Shown here: one piece after another, positions 28,089-36,472 of the stretch
Layout of the letters: each line of letters begins with the position of its first letter
Numbering within the stretch: position 1 is the stretch's first letter
DNA from: Lachnospiraceae bacterium
GTDB lineage: Bacteria; Bacillota; Clostridia; Lachnospirales; Lachnospiraceae
DNA: 49,363 nucleotides
Assembly (NCBI GenBank): GCA_026169045.1
Contig: JAPFDH010000005.1
Location: 1-49,363 of the forward strand
Direction: 5' to 3'
Program-made: the position numbers and the translations under genes
Notes under the pieces: generated by a model
Seen by the model: the letters and a program-made list of their open reading frames with translations, nothing else
Told to the model about the DNA's origin: nothing
Database searches by the model: none

Positions 28089-28427
28089 TTAATTATCATT
28101 TCCATTGTCCATGGATCCAAAATCCATTTCTCGATACATACGCGAAAATTGATTGAAATTCAAAATCATATCGATCATTTCCTGTTCTCTTGGACTGCAA
28201 AAATCCCGCATTGCCTGAAAAAGTCCATATTCCCTTTCTTCTTCACTATTTACGGAACAGCTCGTTAAGAGTTCTTCTTCCTCTTGATCAATTTTCTTCA
28301 AAGTATTTCTGATCTCCATAATTCGTATAACCGATGAGATCATTTGTTTATTGTTATTAGAAAGATATGGAAGCGCAGCTTTCATCATTTTTAACTGACG
28401 ATCTTCTTCCGGATAATGTTCCATCAT
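28089..28427 (-). CDS. Small hypothetical protein (112 aa), partner of the next gene
   Basis: This acidic, helical, cytoplasmic-looking protein reads LPYLSNNNKQMISSVIRIMEI in its first half and PREQEMIDMILNFNQFSRMY in its second half (each quoted from longer helices). GGGAGG precedes a double ATG. Its helices loosely resemble those of the 95-residue neighbour (LPYLS against MPFLLS), so the two may be a pair of related subunits. A 17-codon frame with a strong ribosome binding site lies just upstream. The function is not recognised. Confidence 0.68.
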   Translation of the reverse strand: MMEHYPEEDRQLKMMKAALPYLSNNNKQMISSVIRIMEIRNTLKKIDQEEEELLTSCSVNSEEEREYGLFQAMRDFCSPREQEMIDMILNFNQFSRMYREMDFGSMDNGNDN

Positions 28428-28451
28428 TTTCCTCCCGTCTGTCTCCTTTTA

Positions 28452-28505
28452 CTATTTGAATATATGTCCTGTCTTCTTAAAAGATGCAAAAAAAATAAAA
28501 TTCAT
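28452..28505 (-). CDS. Possible 17-residue leader peptide
   Basis: An ATG at 28503-28505 behind GGAGAGG at ideal spacing opens 17 codons (MNFIFFASFKKTGHIFK) ending at TAG 28452-28454, just upstream of the ribosome binding site of the 112-residue gene. It is hydrophobic then basic. It may be a leader peptide for the operon or a chance frame. Confidence 0.3.
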   Translation of the reverse strand: MNFIFFASFKKTGHIFK

Positions 28506-28617
28506 TTTATTTCCTCTCCTATATAGAAAATAACCGTTCATGGACAATCGGCATATAATGAAACAAAACAATGAAATAATATCATTCAAAACTCACTTAT
28601 ATTCAGGAGGAGTTATC

Positions 28618-28938
28618 ATGTTAATAATAGATGGAAACTCAATTTATGAGGTCGATATGGAATGCCTAAAACAAAAACATCTGGATTTTGGGACAATCTA
28701 TGGAAATCATCTGGACGATAGTACAAAAATACAAAAAGATTTTGTATACAATGGAAAGATTATAAGAAAAGACCGATACACTGGTCAAGGAATCGGAGTC
28801 GCCATTTTAGATACCGGACTATATCCTCACCCGGATTTTAAATCACGCATTTTATGTTTTCAAGATATGATACACAAAAAAAATACCCCCTATGATACGA
28901 ACGGACACGGTACACACGAAGCAGTCACTAAAAATTAA
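28618..28938 (+). pseudogene. Truncated subtilisin-like (S8) serine protease
   Basis: The ATG at 28618 behind AGGAGG opens a 106-codon frame that is clearly the N-terminal part of a subtilase. GVAILDTGLYPHPDF holds the catalytic Asp and NGHGTH the catalytic His. The homology stops right after the His motif, where the reading runs into EAVTKN and a stop. The Ser motif and roughly the last 200 or more residues are missing, so no active protease can be made. The lost part is not found elsewhere in the window. A copy of the dispersed intergenic repeat begins 8 bases after the stop, which suggests a deletion ending at or near that element. Confidence 0.85.
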
Positions 28939-28945
28939 TATAAAC

Positions 28946-28985
28946 GATAGCATCCGCGCACAACTTGTTGTCTATGCGCAAAAAA
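28946..28985 (+). repeat. Dispersed intergenic repeat, truncated copy 2
   Basis: GCATCCGCGCACAAC then CTTGTTGTCTATGCGC matches the right-hand part of the elements at 46272-46325 and (minus strand) 16861-16914. The left hairpin arm is missing; the sequence there belongs to the tail of the broken subtilase. Confidence 0.5.
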
Positions 28986-29033
28986 GAAAGATGAAAGCTT
29001 TACCCATATTTGAGCAAAATCGTTTCATCTTTC
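28986..29033. terminator. Bidirectional terminator of the M28 gene
   Basis: GAAAGATGAAA (28986-28996) and TTTCATCTTTC (29023-29033) are perfect complements, with T tracts on both strands. It follows the M28 stop on the minus strand. Confidence 0.78.
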
Positions 29034-29057
29034 CTTTTTTAATCATTACATATTTTA

Positions 29058-30560
29058 TTAATAGCGATGTTTCCGTTGATAAAGAAATACAATAATACAA
29101 CTAATCACTGCTACAAAAACAATTCCTCCGATTATATAATATTTCATTTCAATTCCAGACAGATACGGAAGGATCGGCTCCAATTTAGAAGAAGAACTCT
29201 GACTGTTTGATTCAGTTGGAATCATTTCCGTTTCCTTTAAATCTACCGTACTTTCACTTTCCTGATCTTTTGTTTCTGAAACCGTAGTAGGTTCTGATTC
29301 CTCTTCCTCTACCGTTTCTATTGTTGGAAGATCCTCTGCCCCCTCCGGCTTTTCTGTTGTCAGATAAGCAGATGCAATGTACAGTTCTCTTCCTTCATAT
29401 TTCACTTTACTCCATTCTTTATTGTATCCCACACGTAGAATGGGCTCACCTTCTTTTAAAATAGCGATTTCTTCTGAATTTGTAGAACTATTTTCACGGA
29501 TTTTCACGTTAGAGGTTGCCCATACTGCTTCATTAACCTTTTCATATTCTAGAGGAACATCCACAGAAGATGTACTCCATTCCGATAAATTACGGATCAA
29601 TCGATCCAGAAGCCGTGAATAACCAGACAAATGTTCATATGCCCTTCCAGGAAATGCATTCATGTAAAAATCCCAGTTGTCATAAGCTTTTCTATGCTTC
29701 ATCATTCCGTCAGAGACCTCTTCATAATCGGTCTGATATGAATCATCATAATTTCCTCCCACCCAATTGGATGCATTCATAAAAAGATACGGTATACCTG
29801 CCTGGTCGAAAGCCTCCTGGTCTCCTCCCGTTGCTTTTGTAGGAACCGGATATGCTTCATTGACATCCGGATGAAATCCGATATTCAGCCCCATGTCCTC
29901 TGCGGTAGCAGCAGCCTGCTCCACAAGCCATGTGCGGCTGGTAGAACTGCCATCAAAACTACCTCCGTATATGTACATAGAATCTCCCATTGCCAATGTA
30001 TCCAAATTAATATAACAAGCAATATTATCTAAGTATTCCTGGCTGGCCTGGCTAATATGATACTGGCTTCCGACATTCTGATATTCACCCAGATCGAACA
30101 AAATAAAACGAATTGTATAATTTGTATCCACATCTATAATGCGAATAGCAGTTTCCAGCAATAACGCCACCCCGGAAGCATTATCATCTGCGCCATTGGT
30201 ATCTACACTATCATAGTGGGCACCGATAACAATTTCACGTTCCGTATTTCCTTTCTTGGTAAATATGATATTTCTTCCATAATATGTATGTCCATCATCT
30301 CCCGGCCATGTCACATTTTCCTCTGTTACCTGATATCCAATTGCCCCTATCTCACGGATTAGCCAATCACCTGCCGAACGCGTTTGACTCGATTCCGGGA
30401 TACGTTCCGGATAGGTATCCTGTAAATACTGCATATAATAAACGGCATCTTCCCCATAACGGGTATTATCATCTGCTAAAACAATCTTTTCCACTGACAA
30501 AAATAAAAAAAAGAAAGTGGCTAAACTTACGATACATACCCTTAACCTTTTTAATATCAT
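29058..30560 (-). CDS. Secreted, membrane-anchored M28 peptidase-like protein
   Basis: The 500-residue protein has a signal peptide (about 1-29), an M28 metallopeptidase fold (about 36-320), an SH3-like domain (VKIRENSSTNSEEI, about 355-405), an acidic/threonine-rich stalk and a C-terminal membrane anchor (about 470-494) with a basic tail. The metal ligands H115 (GAHYDS), the Asp pair 125-126 and D187 are present. However, where active relatives have Glu-Glu the protein has G158-E159, so the general base is missing, and the last zinc ligand His is replaced by Gln248 (GGDQEAF). It may be a binding protein rather than a peptidase. It has a strong promoter at 30607-30635. Confidence 0.85.
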   Translation of the reverse strand: MILKRLRVCIVSLATFFFLFLSVEKIVLADDNTRYGEDAVYYMQYLQDTYPERIPESSQTRSAGDWLIREIGAIGYQVTEENVTWPGDDGHTYYGRNIIFTKKGNTEREIVIGAHYDSVDTNGADDNASGVALLLETAIRIIDVDTNYTIRFILFDLGEYQNVGSQYHISQASQEYLDNIACYINLDTLAMGDSMYIYGGSFDGSSTSRTWLVEQAAATAEDMGLNIGFHPDVNEAYPVPTKATGGDQEAFDQAGIPYLFMNASNWVGGNYDDSYQTDYEEVSDGMMKHRKAYDNWDFYMNAFPGRAYEHLSGYSRLLDRLIRNLSEWSTSSVDVPLEYEKVNEAVWATSNVKIRENSSTNSEEIAILKEGEPILRVGYNKEWSKVKYEGRELYIASAYLTTEKPEGAEDLPTIETVEEEESEPTTVSETKDQESESTVDLKETEMIPTESNSQSSSSKLEPILPYLSGIEMKYYIIGGIVFVAVISCIIVFLYQRKHRY

Positions 30561-30606
30561 AAAAAGATACTCTCCTCTTCCATTATTTTAAATATAACTG
30601 ACACCC

Positions 30607-30635
30607 ATTATATACGTTCTTCCTCATTTTTTCAA
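30607..30635 (-). promoter_or_regulatory. Promoter of the M28-like gene
   Basis: On the minus strand TTGAAA (30630-30635), 17 bases, and TATAAT (30607-30612) fit the housekeeping consensus well, about 50 bases before the start. Confidence 0.7.
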
Positions 30636-30645
30636 CCGTAATACG

Positions 30646-30682
30646 AAAGAAAAGCGCAGGTTTCTGTCCGTAAAACTGCGCC
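30646..30682 (-). terminator. Terminator of feoAB
   Basis: GCGCAG (30654-30659) pairs with CTGCGC (30676-30681), extended by further A-T pairs. On the minus strand TTTTCTTTC follows. It lies about 15 bases after the feoB stop. Confidence 0.65.
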
Positions 30683-30694
30683 TTTCCACTCATA

Positions 30695-32773
30695 TTAAGA
30701 AAATATATCCATAAAAAGCCCTGTTATTTGAGCAAATAAAAAACAGCTTCCCATTCCAATTATAGTTGGAACAAAAATCGAAAGAATCACCCAACGAATA
30801 CTACCGGTTTCTTTTTTTATAGTCATACATGTTGTTCCACATGGCCAATGCATCAGAGAAAACAAAATGGTACACACAGCAGTAACCCAAGTCCATCCAT
30901 GATCAACAAGAAGAGCTTTCACCACAGTAAGATCAGAAATTTCAAGTAAACTTCCCTGTGCCAAGTATGTCATTAGTATAATTGGCAATACAATCTCATT
31001 GGCCGGCATCCCCAAAATAAATGCCATTAAAATTACCCCATCCAAGCCAAGCCATCTGGCAAACGGATCCAAAAATTCTGTACAATACCTCAACAAAGAT
31101 ACATCACCAATCGTAATATTTGCCATGCACCAAATCAACAAACCAGCCGGAGCCGCTATCACAATCCCCCTTCCCATCACAAATAAAGTTCTGTCAAAAA
31201 CAGATCGGACAATTACCTTACCAATTTGCGGTTTTCTGTAAGGGGGCAATTCCAAAGTAAAAGAAGACGGGATTCCCTTTAATATTGTTTTTGAAAGAAT
31301 ATAAGATACAATTAATGTTATAAAAATGCCAAAAAGAACGATAAGTGCCAGAAAAAATGCGGAAAGAACTGAAGAAACGAATCCTGTTGAACCGAAAACG
31401 AAAAACATAGACAGAATTGCAATCATTGTAGGAAATCGGCCATTACAGGGAACAAAACTGTTCGTAATTATGGCAATCATTCGTTCCCTGGGCGAATCGA
31501 TAATTCGACATCCAGTGACCCCAACAGCATTGCATCCAAATCCCATACACATCGTCAGAGCCTGCTTTCCGCATGCACAGCATTTTTTAAAGCATCGATC
31601 TAAATTAAATGCAACTCTGGGAAGATACCCAAAATCTTCCAGAAGCGTAAACAGTGGAAAAAAAATAGCCATAGGGGGAAGCATAACAGAAATTACCCAC
31701 GCTAAAACGCGGTACACACCAAAAATAACCGGAGAGTATACGGATTCAGGCATATGTAAGAATACAGCTAAATCCAGTAACCGGTCCTCTATCCAGAATA
31801 GCCCCTCTGATAACCATTCAGAAGGAACATTCGCCCCACTTATCGTAATCCAGAAAACGAAAAAAAGCAAAAGAAACATTATAGGAATTCCCGTTTTTTT
31901 ACTGGTAAAAATCCAATCAAATTTTCTATCTTTTCTTGCATACTGCTGATTCTGAAAGGTGACTGCCTTGGAGCAAAGCCATTCTGATTTCTTTACATAT
32001 GTTTCGCTGATAAGATCCTGTATCTGTTCATTGTTCATTCCCTTATGGAGAAACTTTGTTTCCATTTTTGAAAGAACAAAAGCAATATCTGGTTTCTCAT
32101 AAAGAGAATATCCCAGGTATCTGTTCATAGATGAAACAATACTATTACTTCCCTCCAAAAGTCGTATTGCCATCCATCGCGAATTTATTTTCTCCATTTC
32201 CAATCGCTCAATGGGAATGATCAGTTCCTGAATAGCAGACTCAATAAAAGAAGGAAAAGAAAGAAGCGGATATTGTATACGATTCTGTTTCATGTTTTCT
32301 ATTTCCTTTAGTAAATCTTCCAGTCCGATTCCGCTTCGTGCTGATATTCCGACAACCGGAATTCCAAGTTGCTTAGATAAAAGTTTTATATTTACATCTA
32401 TTTGTTTCTTTTCTGCCTCATCCATAAGATTGATACAGAGCACTACACTTACTCCCGTCTCCATAATCTGTAAAACAAGATTCATATTCCTTTCAAGACA
32501 AGTAGCATCACATACCGCAATAACAGCATCCGGATTTTCAAAACAGATAAAATCTCTGGCTATTTCTTCCTCCTGTGAATGTGCCAATAAGGAGTAACAT
32601 CCCGGTAAATCGATTAAATGATACATCGTATTTCCATATTTATACTCACCTGTGGCTATTTCCACTGTTTTTCCCGGCCAATTGCCCGTGTGTTGTTTTC
32701 TTCCGGTTAAAGCATTAAATACTGTACTCTTACCCACATTGGGATTTCCGGCAAGAGCTATTACTTTACTCAT
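30695..32773 (-). CDS. feoB: Ferrous iron transporter FeoB
   Basis: FeoB imports Fe(II) across the inner membrane. The 692-residue protein has an N-terminal G domain with GNPNVGKST (G1) and DLPGCYSL (G3), followed by the guanine-nucleotide dissociation inhibitor-like helices. The C-terminal transmembrane part has two Gate motifs: the first holds GCNAVGVTGCR and PCNGRFPT. A late PCGTTCMTIKKE segment supplies further cysteines. The ATG at 32773 has GGAGGT upstream and overlaps the feoA stop by 4 bases, which indicates coupling. The length is within the usual range for Firmicute FeoB. Confidence 0.95.
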   Translation of the reverse strand: MSKVIALAGNPNVGKSTVFNALTGRKQHTGNWPGKTVEIATGEYKYGNTMYHLIDLPGCYSLLAHSQEEEIARDFICFENPDAVIAVCDATCLERNMNLVLQIMETGVSVVLCINLMDEAEKKQIDVNIKLLSKQLGIPVVGISARSGIGLEDLLKEIENMKQNRIQYPLLSFPSFIESAIQELIIPIERLEMEKINSRWMAIRLLEGSNSIVSSMNRYLGYSLYEKPDIAFVLSKMETKFLHKGMNNEQIQDLISETYVKKSEWLCSKAVTFQNQQYARKDRKFDWIFTSKKTGIPIMFLLLFFVFWITISGANVPSEWLSEGLFWIEDRLLDLAVFLHMPESVYSPVIFGVYRVLAWVISVMLPPMAIFFPLFTLLEDFGYLPRVAFNLDRCFKKCCACGKQALTMCMGFGCNAVGVTGCRIIDSPRERMIAIITNSFVPCNGRFPTMIAILSMFFVFGSTGFVSSVLSAFFLALIVLFGIFITLIVSYILSKTILKGIPSSFTLELPPYRKPQIGKVIVRSVFDRTLFVMGRGIVIAAPAGLLIWCMANITIGDVSLLRYCTEFLDPFARWLGLDGVILMAFILGMPANEIVLPIILMTYLAQGSLLEISDLTVVKALLVDHGWTWVTAVCTILFSLMHWPCGTTCMTIKKETGSIRWVILSIFVPTIIGMGSCFLFAQITGLFMDIFS

Positions 32774-33000
32774 TTCGCTACCTCCACCCCCCATATCTGT
32801 TCTGCATCTTCTTTTCGGATGGCAATTACCGTTTTTCGTATAAAATAGGCTGAAGGATCTCCCAATGGACTAATTCCTATACATTCCACCACAGTACCTT
32901 TAATCATCCCCAGATCCTGCAGACGTCTTTTTATTGACAGATCAGCAGAAAATTCTTCAACCAGCATCTTTTGCCCAGGTTTTATGTCTGCTAAACACAT
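32770..33000 (-). CDS. feoA: Ferrous iron transport protein FeoA
   Basis: FeoA is a small cytoplasmic SH3-like protein that supports FeoB. The 76-residue sequence carries the typical RRLQDLGMIKGTVVE and a GDPSAYFIR-like turn near its C terminus. AAGGAG lies in front of the ATG. It is the first gene of the feoAB operon. No clear Fur or DtxR operator could be made out in the 100 bases upstream, although TTGGCA and GATATA near 33025-33061 could act as a weak promoter. Confidence 0.9.
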   Translation of the reverse strand: MCLADIKPGQKMLVEEFSADLSIKRRLQDLGMIKGTVVECIGISPLGDPSAYFIRKTVIAIRKEDAEQIWGVEVAK

Positions 33001-33102
33001 ATCTTTCTCCTTTTTATACTGATAACCATTTCCATATATCCTAGTATGATATTAATATGCCAAAAGGAGTGTTTTGGTTTCATGAAAAAGAAAATAAAAC
33101 AT

Positions 33103-33146
33103 AAAAAAAGGGATGAAGCCGAAATATATATTCCGGTTATCCCTTT
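33103..33146 (-). terminator. Terminator of the beta-galactosidase gene
   Basis: AAAGGGAT (33107-33114) pairs with ATCCCTTT (33139-33146), with inner GCCG/CGG pairing. Seven T residues follow on the minus strand. It is located 24 bases after the gene. Confidence 0.82.
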
Positions 33147-33169
33147 CAGTTTATAATTCTCTATTCAAT

Positions 33170-35245
33170 TTAAAATTCTCTATAAAAATCATCTTTCCAC
33201 TCAGACATAACCAAATAGCATTCTTTTTGATAGAGCAGTTTTGCAGGAACCCTCCATGGTTTTCCGTAATAATAATTATCGGCTACTAAAACTTCATTGG
33301 CATAAATCTGTTCCACATCACAAACATCTGGAATTTCAATGAAGCCTTCCTCGGATGTCACAGAAATCTTTTTCCATATCTGCTTTCTTGTTCCACCTAT
33401 ATTCAATTCTGCCTCATACTCCAACGGAATAACAAACGGCAAGGTTTCCAGATTTTGGAAAGAAACAGTTGCCGGATGGAACGAACGGTGCACATGGTGT
33501 TCCTCAAATTTTGTTCCATTCCAAACATGATACGAAAAATCTCCTTCTTCTGCCGCACACAATACGCCATTTTCTTCATATAAGTCACAGGATTCACCAA
33601 CATAAACCGTTTCCGATAATTTTCTTACAAAACGTGCTTGATCCCAAGTCAGGGTAACAATCGTCAATTCGCCTTTCTGATATGCGGAATCATATCCCGG
33701 AACAATTGAGAAAGCCTCTTCTCCATCCCATTTGTATTCTGGTGTAATACCATTAATAGTTGCAAAAAAGTATGTATTTCCCACACGGCAAAGAAGCTGT
33801 GCCGTTGCATACTCCAAAACAGCACTTCCTATTGGGAAATGAAACGGGAAAAAGAACCCAATTTCTCCACATATGTCCATAGCCGGAAAACAAGTCATTC
33901 CTGTATCAATCACTGCCTGTTTCACATCTTTTAATTTTGCCAAACGCTGATAATGATTGACAAACAAAAAACCGCTGACTCCATCGGTACGGACACAATA
34001 GCGAAGTGTATTTAAATCATTGGGATCCGGAAATGTTTTATTCAAGGCAGATGGTACATATTCCATAGGGGCAAACATATCTCCGAAATCATTAACAAAT
34101 AAATGTAGTAGATTCAAAAGACGATATTGTTCTCTTACCTCCCCATACTCTGACAGAGCTGTTTGAAAATCGTAATTAAGTATAGGATAATCATTTGGGT
34201 ATCCTGTCGCCTTCGTTTCATTTAATGTAGAATTTTTTCCAATCTTATTGGTTCCACCATGATACATATAATATCCTACCAAATTATTTCCGCTTCCCAA
34301 TTTTACAAGAGACAGAATATATGCATCCATTCCTGAAATAATGGGGCGTCTATGGTGAGTTACCTGTTGTCCGGCTCCCAATTCACATGTGGCGAATGGA
34401 TACCGCTCATACGGCAAACGCCATCCGTCTTCGTCTGTTTCTTTTATCACATCGGTTCCAACCGCCGTATCATTTCTTACTTCATTAAATACATAATTGT
34501 GGGAAAGAGGCAGACGGTGGGTATGTCCCTCCCAAGGTGCTTCCGGATATGCACCAAAAACCGGCATTACTTCATCAACAGGAATCTTTGCACCATATTT
34601 ACTGTTCCAACCAGTAACTGTATATAGCGGTACATCAAATCCGGTTTCAATGGCGATCTCTTTCAATTTCTTTAAATGCTCAGCTTGATTAACTAATTCA
34701 TTATCCAACTGGATTCCTATGATATTACCACCATTTTTAAAGAAAAGCCCCTGCACTTGTTCATATATTTTTTCATACCAGATCTTTACTTTTTTCAGAT
34801 ATTCCGGATCATTTTCTCTTTTCTTGAATGGTTTATGAATAAGCCAATCCGGGAAACCACCGTTTCTGCATTCACCATGAGCCCAAGGACCAATACGAAG
34901 AATCACATCTAACCCCACCTGTTGACAGATATTTACAAAAGTGCGGATATCTCTATCCCCGGAAAAATCAAATGTTCCTTCTATTTCCTCATGATAAATC
35001 CAAAATAAATAAGTGGCCACAATGGTAATCCCACCCGCCTTCATTTTACACAACTCTTTGTACCAGGTATCCTTATCCGCACGGGAAAAATGATATTCTC
35101 CCATAACCCCAATCCAAGGTTTTCCTGCCCGTGTCAGATACCGGCTTGTAACTTCAATCGCCTCTCCCTTTTGGTTTCTTCCGCCAAGATTCAGATGATT
35201 CGTTAATAAATTTGTCTTATTATATGGTTTTAATTGATATATCAT
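33170..35245 (-). CDS. Glycoside hydrolase family 35 beta-galactosidase
   Basis: The 691-residue protein has the GH35 TIM-barrel N-terminal half. The acid/base Glu lies in GIQLDNELV, and the nucleophile Glu lies in the ATCELGAG segment before QQVTHHRRP. GEYHFSR and YMYHGGTN are further family signatures. No signal peptide is seen, so it is probably cytoplasmic and acts on imported galactosides. The ATG at 35245 is preferred because AAAGGAAA precedes it and the protein then starts at the family position; the longer readings from 35350 and 35275 have no ribosome binding site. It is a single-gene unit, far from the sugar ABC operon, so a functional link between the two is only a possibility. Confidence 0.88.
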   Translation of the reverse strand: MIYQLKPYNKTNLLTNHLNLGGRNQKGEAIEVTSRYLTRAGKPWIGVMGEYHFSRADKDTWYKELCKMKAGGITIVATYLFWIYHEEIEGTFDFSGDRDIRTFVNICQQVGLDVILRIGPWAHGECRNGGFPDWLIHKPFKKRENDPEYLKKVKIWYEKIYEQVQGLFFKNGGNIIGIQLDNELVNQAEHLKKLKEIAIETGFDVPLYTVTGWNSKYGAKIPVDEVMPVFGAYPEAPWEGHTHRLPLSHNYVFNEVRNDTAVGTDVIKETDEDGWRLPYERYPFATCELGAGQQVTHHRRPIISGMDAYILSLVKLGSGNNLVGYYMYHGGTNKIGKNSTLNETKATGYPNDYPILNYDFQTALSEYGEVREQYRLLNLLHLFVNDFGDMFAPMEYVPSALNKTFPDPNDLNTLRYCVRTDGVSGFLFVNHYQRLAKLKDVKQAVIDTGMTCFPAMDICGEIGFFFPFHFPIGSAVLEYATAQLLCRVGNTYFFATINGITPEYKWDGEEAFSIVPGYDSAYQKGELTIVTLTWDQARFVRKLSETVYVGESCDLYEENGVLCAAEEGDFSYHVWNGTKFEEHHVHRSFHPATVSFQNLETLPFVIPLEYEAELNIGGTRKQIWKKISVTSEEGFIEIPDVCDVEQIYANEVLVADNYYYGKPWRVPAKLLYQKECYLVMSEWKDDFYREF

Positions 35246-35369
35246 AGGACAGTTTCCTTTCTCATCGCAATTCATTATAAGCTCATGTCTCCATAATATC
35301 ACTAGAATACGATGATTCTGTCCGAAATGCAATATAAAAAATTGCTCCAAAATATAAAATACTTGCTAT

Positions 35370-35924
35370 TTATCTTTCCAATCGTTTCAGGTATGGAACA
35401 GGAACCTCTTTTGTCAGCCACACGCCATTAACAGATAAATAAAACGTATATCCATCCCTGTGCATCTGACCGGAATCAACCTGATAAATCACAGGTTCCC
35501 CATGTCGGTTCCCCACCTTTTCTGCTGTTTCTTTATCAAGAGAAAGGTGAACATACAAGCGTTTCTTTGGAAGAATCCCCTGTGTTTCAATGGAAGCAAC
35601 AAACCGCTCAGCTGTCCCATGGTACAATATTTCCGGTGGTTCAGCCAAAGGTAATTCTACATCAACCGGGATTGAATGACCCTGATTTGCCCGGATCATG
35701 GTCTTATCCTCATTAAAGGAATATCGCTGCTTTTCATCTGTTCTCACGATCTCCTCCAGAATATCCCGCGTAATGGGATACTTCCCGCTGATTCCCACCA
35801 ATAACGCATCCACATTTGCCCAGCCATGATCATCCAATTTAATTCCGATTACCTCCGGCCTGTGTCGAAGAATCAAACTGATATATATACTGATTTTTTT
35901 AAGATCAGACGGTGTTTTTCCCAT
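35370..35924 (-). CDS. kptA: RNA 2'-phosphotransferase, Tpt1/KptA family
   Basis: The family transfers an internal 2'-phosphate from RNA to NAD+, giving ADP-ribose 1'',2''-cyclic phosphate. In yeast this is the last step of tRNA splicing; the role in bacteria is not established. The 184-residue protein has the N-terminal LILRHRPE and DDHGWANVDALL motifs and the C-terminal ADP-ribosyltransferase-like lobe with YHGT, YVHLSLDKETA and GNRHGEPVIY. The Arg-His-Arg-Arg-type active residues appear to be kept. It lies 18 bases after a 78-residue unknown gene and is the last gene of a small operon. Confidence 0.9.
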   Translation of the reverse strand: MGKTPSDLKKISIYISLILRHRPEVIGIKLDDHGWANVDALLVGISGKYPITRDILEEIVRTDEKQRYSFNEDKTMIRANQGHSIPVDVELPLAEPPEILYHGTAERFVASIETQGILPKKRLYVHLSLDKETAEKVGNRHGEPVIYQVDSGQMHRDGYTFYLSVNGVWLTKEVPVPYLKRLER

Positions 35925-35942
35925 ACTGTTCCTCCTAACTGA

Positions 35943-36179
35943 CTATTGGTCTTGTTCCAGATAAAATCCCCACACACCGTTGGAAAATTCTCCTGCGGCA
36001 AAGCGCCGCGTTTTTCCCTCAATCTCCACCTCATAGACATGAAATGTTTTCTCCACATTGTAATGAGGATCCGTCACTACCGCTGTCTCCCTGCAGTCGT
36101 GCCAATCGTAATTGAAAATCTTTACTCCAAACAGATTACACAGTCCATCCGGTCCTGCTGTTTCAAACTTCCAGGTCAT
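35943..36179 (-). CDS. Small hypothetical protein (78 aa) next to kptA
   Basis: This soluble, aromatic-rich protein (KIFNYDWHDCRETAVV, then EKTFHVYEVEIEG and GVWGFYLEQDQ) looks beta-rich, without signal peptide or membrane segment. AAGGAG lies upstream of the ATG, in the end region of the 56-residue gene. It is 18 bases before kptA. I do not recognise the family. The context suggests a partner or regulator of KptA, but that is inference only. Confidence 0.72.
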   Translation of the reverse strand: MTWKFETAGPDGLCNLFGVKIFNYDWHDCRETAVVTDPHYNVEKTFHVYEVEIEGKTRRFAAGEFSNGVWGFYLEQDQ

Positions 36180-36198
36180 TTTATTCTATCACGCTCCT

Positions 36199-36369
36199 TT
36201 ATTCTCTATTTTTACATTGTCTATATCCACCAATGCATACAATAGCAAACAGCATTGGTATTGCTGCATATCCTGCATTTGCTGCTCCATTCGATATTAA
36301 TACATAACTTGCACCAGCGAATGTAAGAATTGTCAGAATAACGGAAAGTATCAGCAACAACTTTTTCAT
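36199..36369 (-). CDS. Small membrane protein (56 aa), first gene of the kptA operon
   Basis: An ATG at 36367-36369 behind an excellent GTAGGAGG opens 56 codons ending in TAA at 36199-36201. The product starts MKKLLLILSVILTILTFAGA, a membrane helix, has a short Ser/Asn/Gly turn, and then a second helix (AAIPMLFAIVCIGGY) and a basic tail. It is thus a two-helix membrane protein or a secreted peptide with an anchor. The stop is followed within 20 bases by the 78-residue gene. The overlapping longer frame in another register (36221-36472) has an implausible composition and was set aside. Confidence 0.65.
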   Translation of the reverse strand: MKKLLLILSVILTILTFAGASYVLISNGAANAGYAAIPMLFAIVCIGGYRQCKNRE

Positions 36370-36404
36370 ATCGTTTTCCTCCTACCCTACAATGATTACG
36401 TAAT

Positions 36405-36433
36405 AAAAAAGAATCACTTATTTCATGTGATCC
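36405..36433 (-). promoter_or_regulatory. Terminator-like hairpin in the leader of the kptA operon (possible attenuator)
   Basis: GGATCAC pairs with GTGATTC (36411-36433) and is followed on the minus strand by six T residues (36405-36410). It lies between the promoter at 36473-36501 and the first gene, so transcripts would meet it before the coding region. Confidence 0.5.
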
Positions 36434-36472
36434 GAAAAGCAAACAGACATGTACGAAATCGCCCTTACACAA

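Noticed and set aside
31326-31949. 207-codon plus-strand frame opposite feoB
   Set aside because: Antisense shadow of the FeoB membrane domain; no family features and no start context.
33001-33070. Fur or DtxR operator before feoA
   Set aside because: AATGGTTATCAGT only loosely resembles half of a Fur box and there is no matching inverted half, so no operator was called.
36221-36472. 83-codon minus-strand frame before the 78-residue gene
   Set aside because: Cys/Trp-rich random-looking composition, no ribosome binding site, and it overlaps the leader hairpin. The 56-codon frame in another register has a strong ribosome binding site and a clear membrane-protein pattern.
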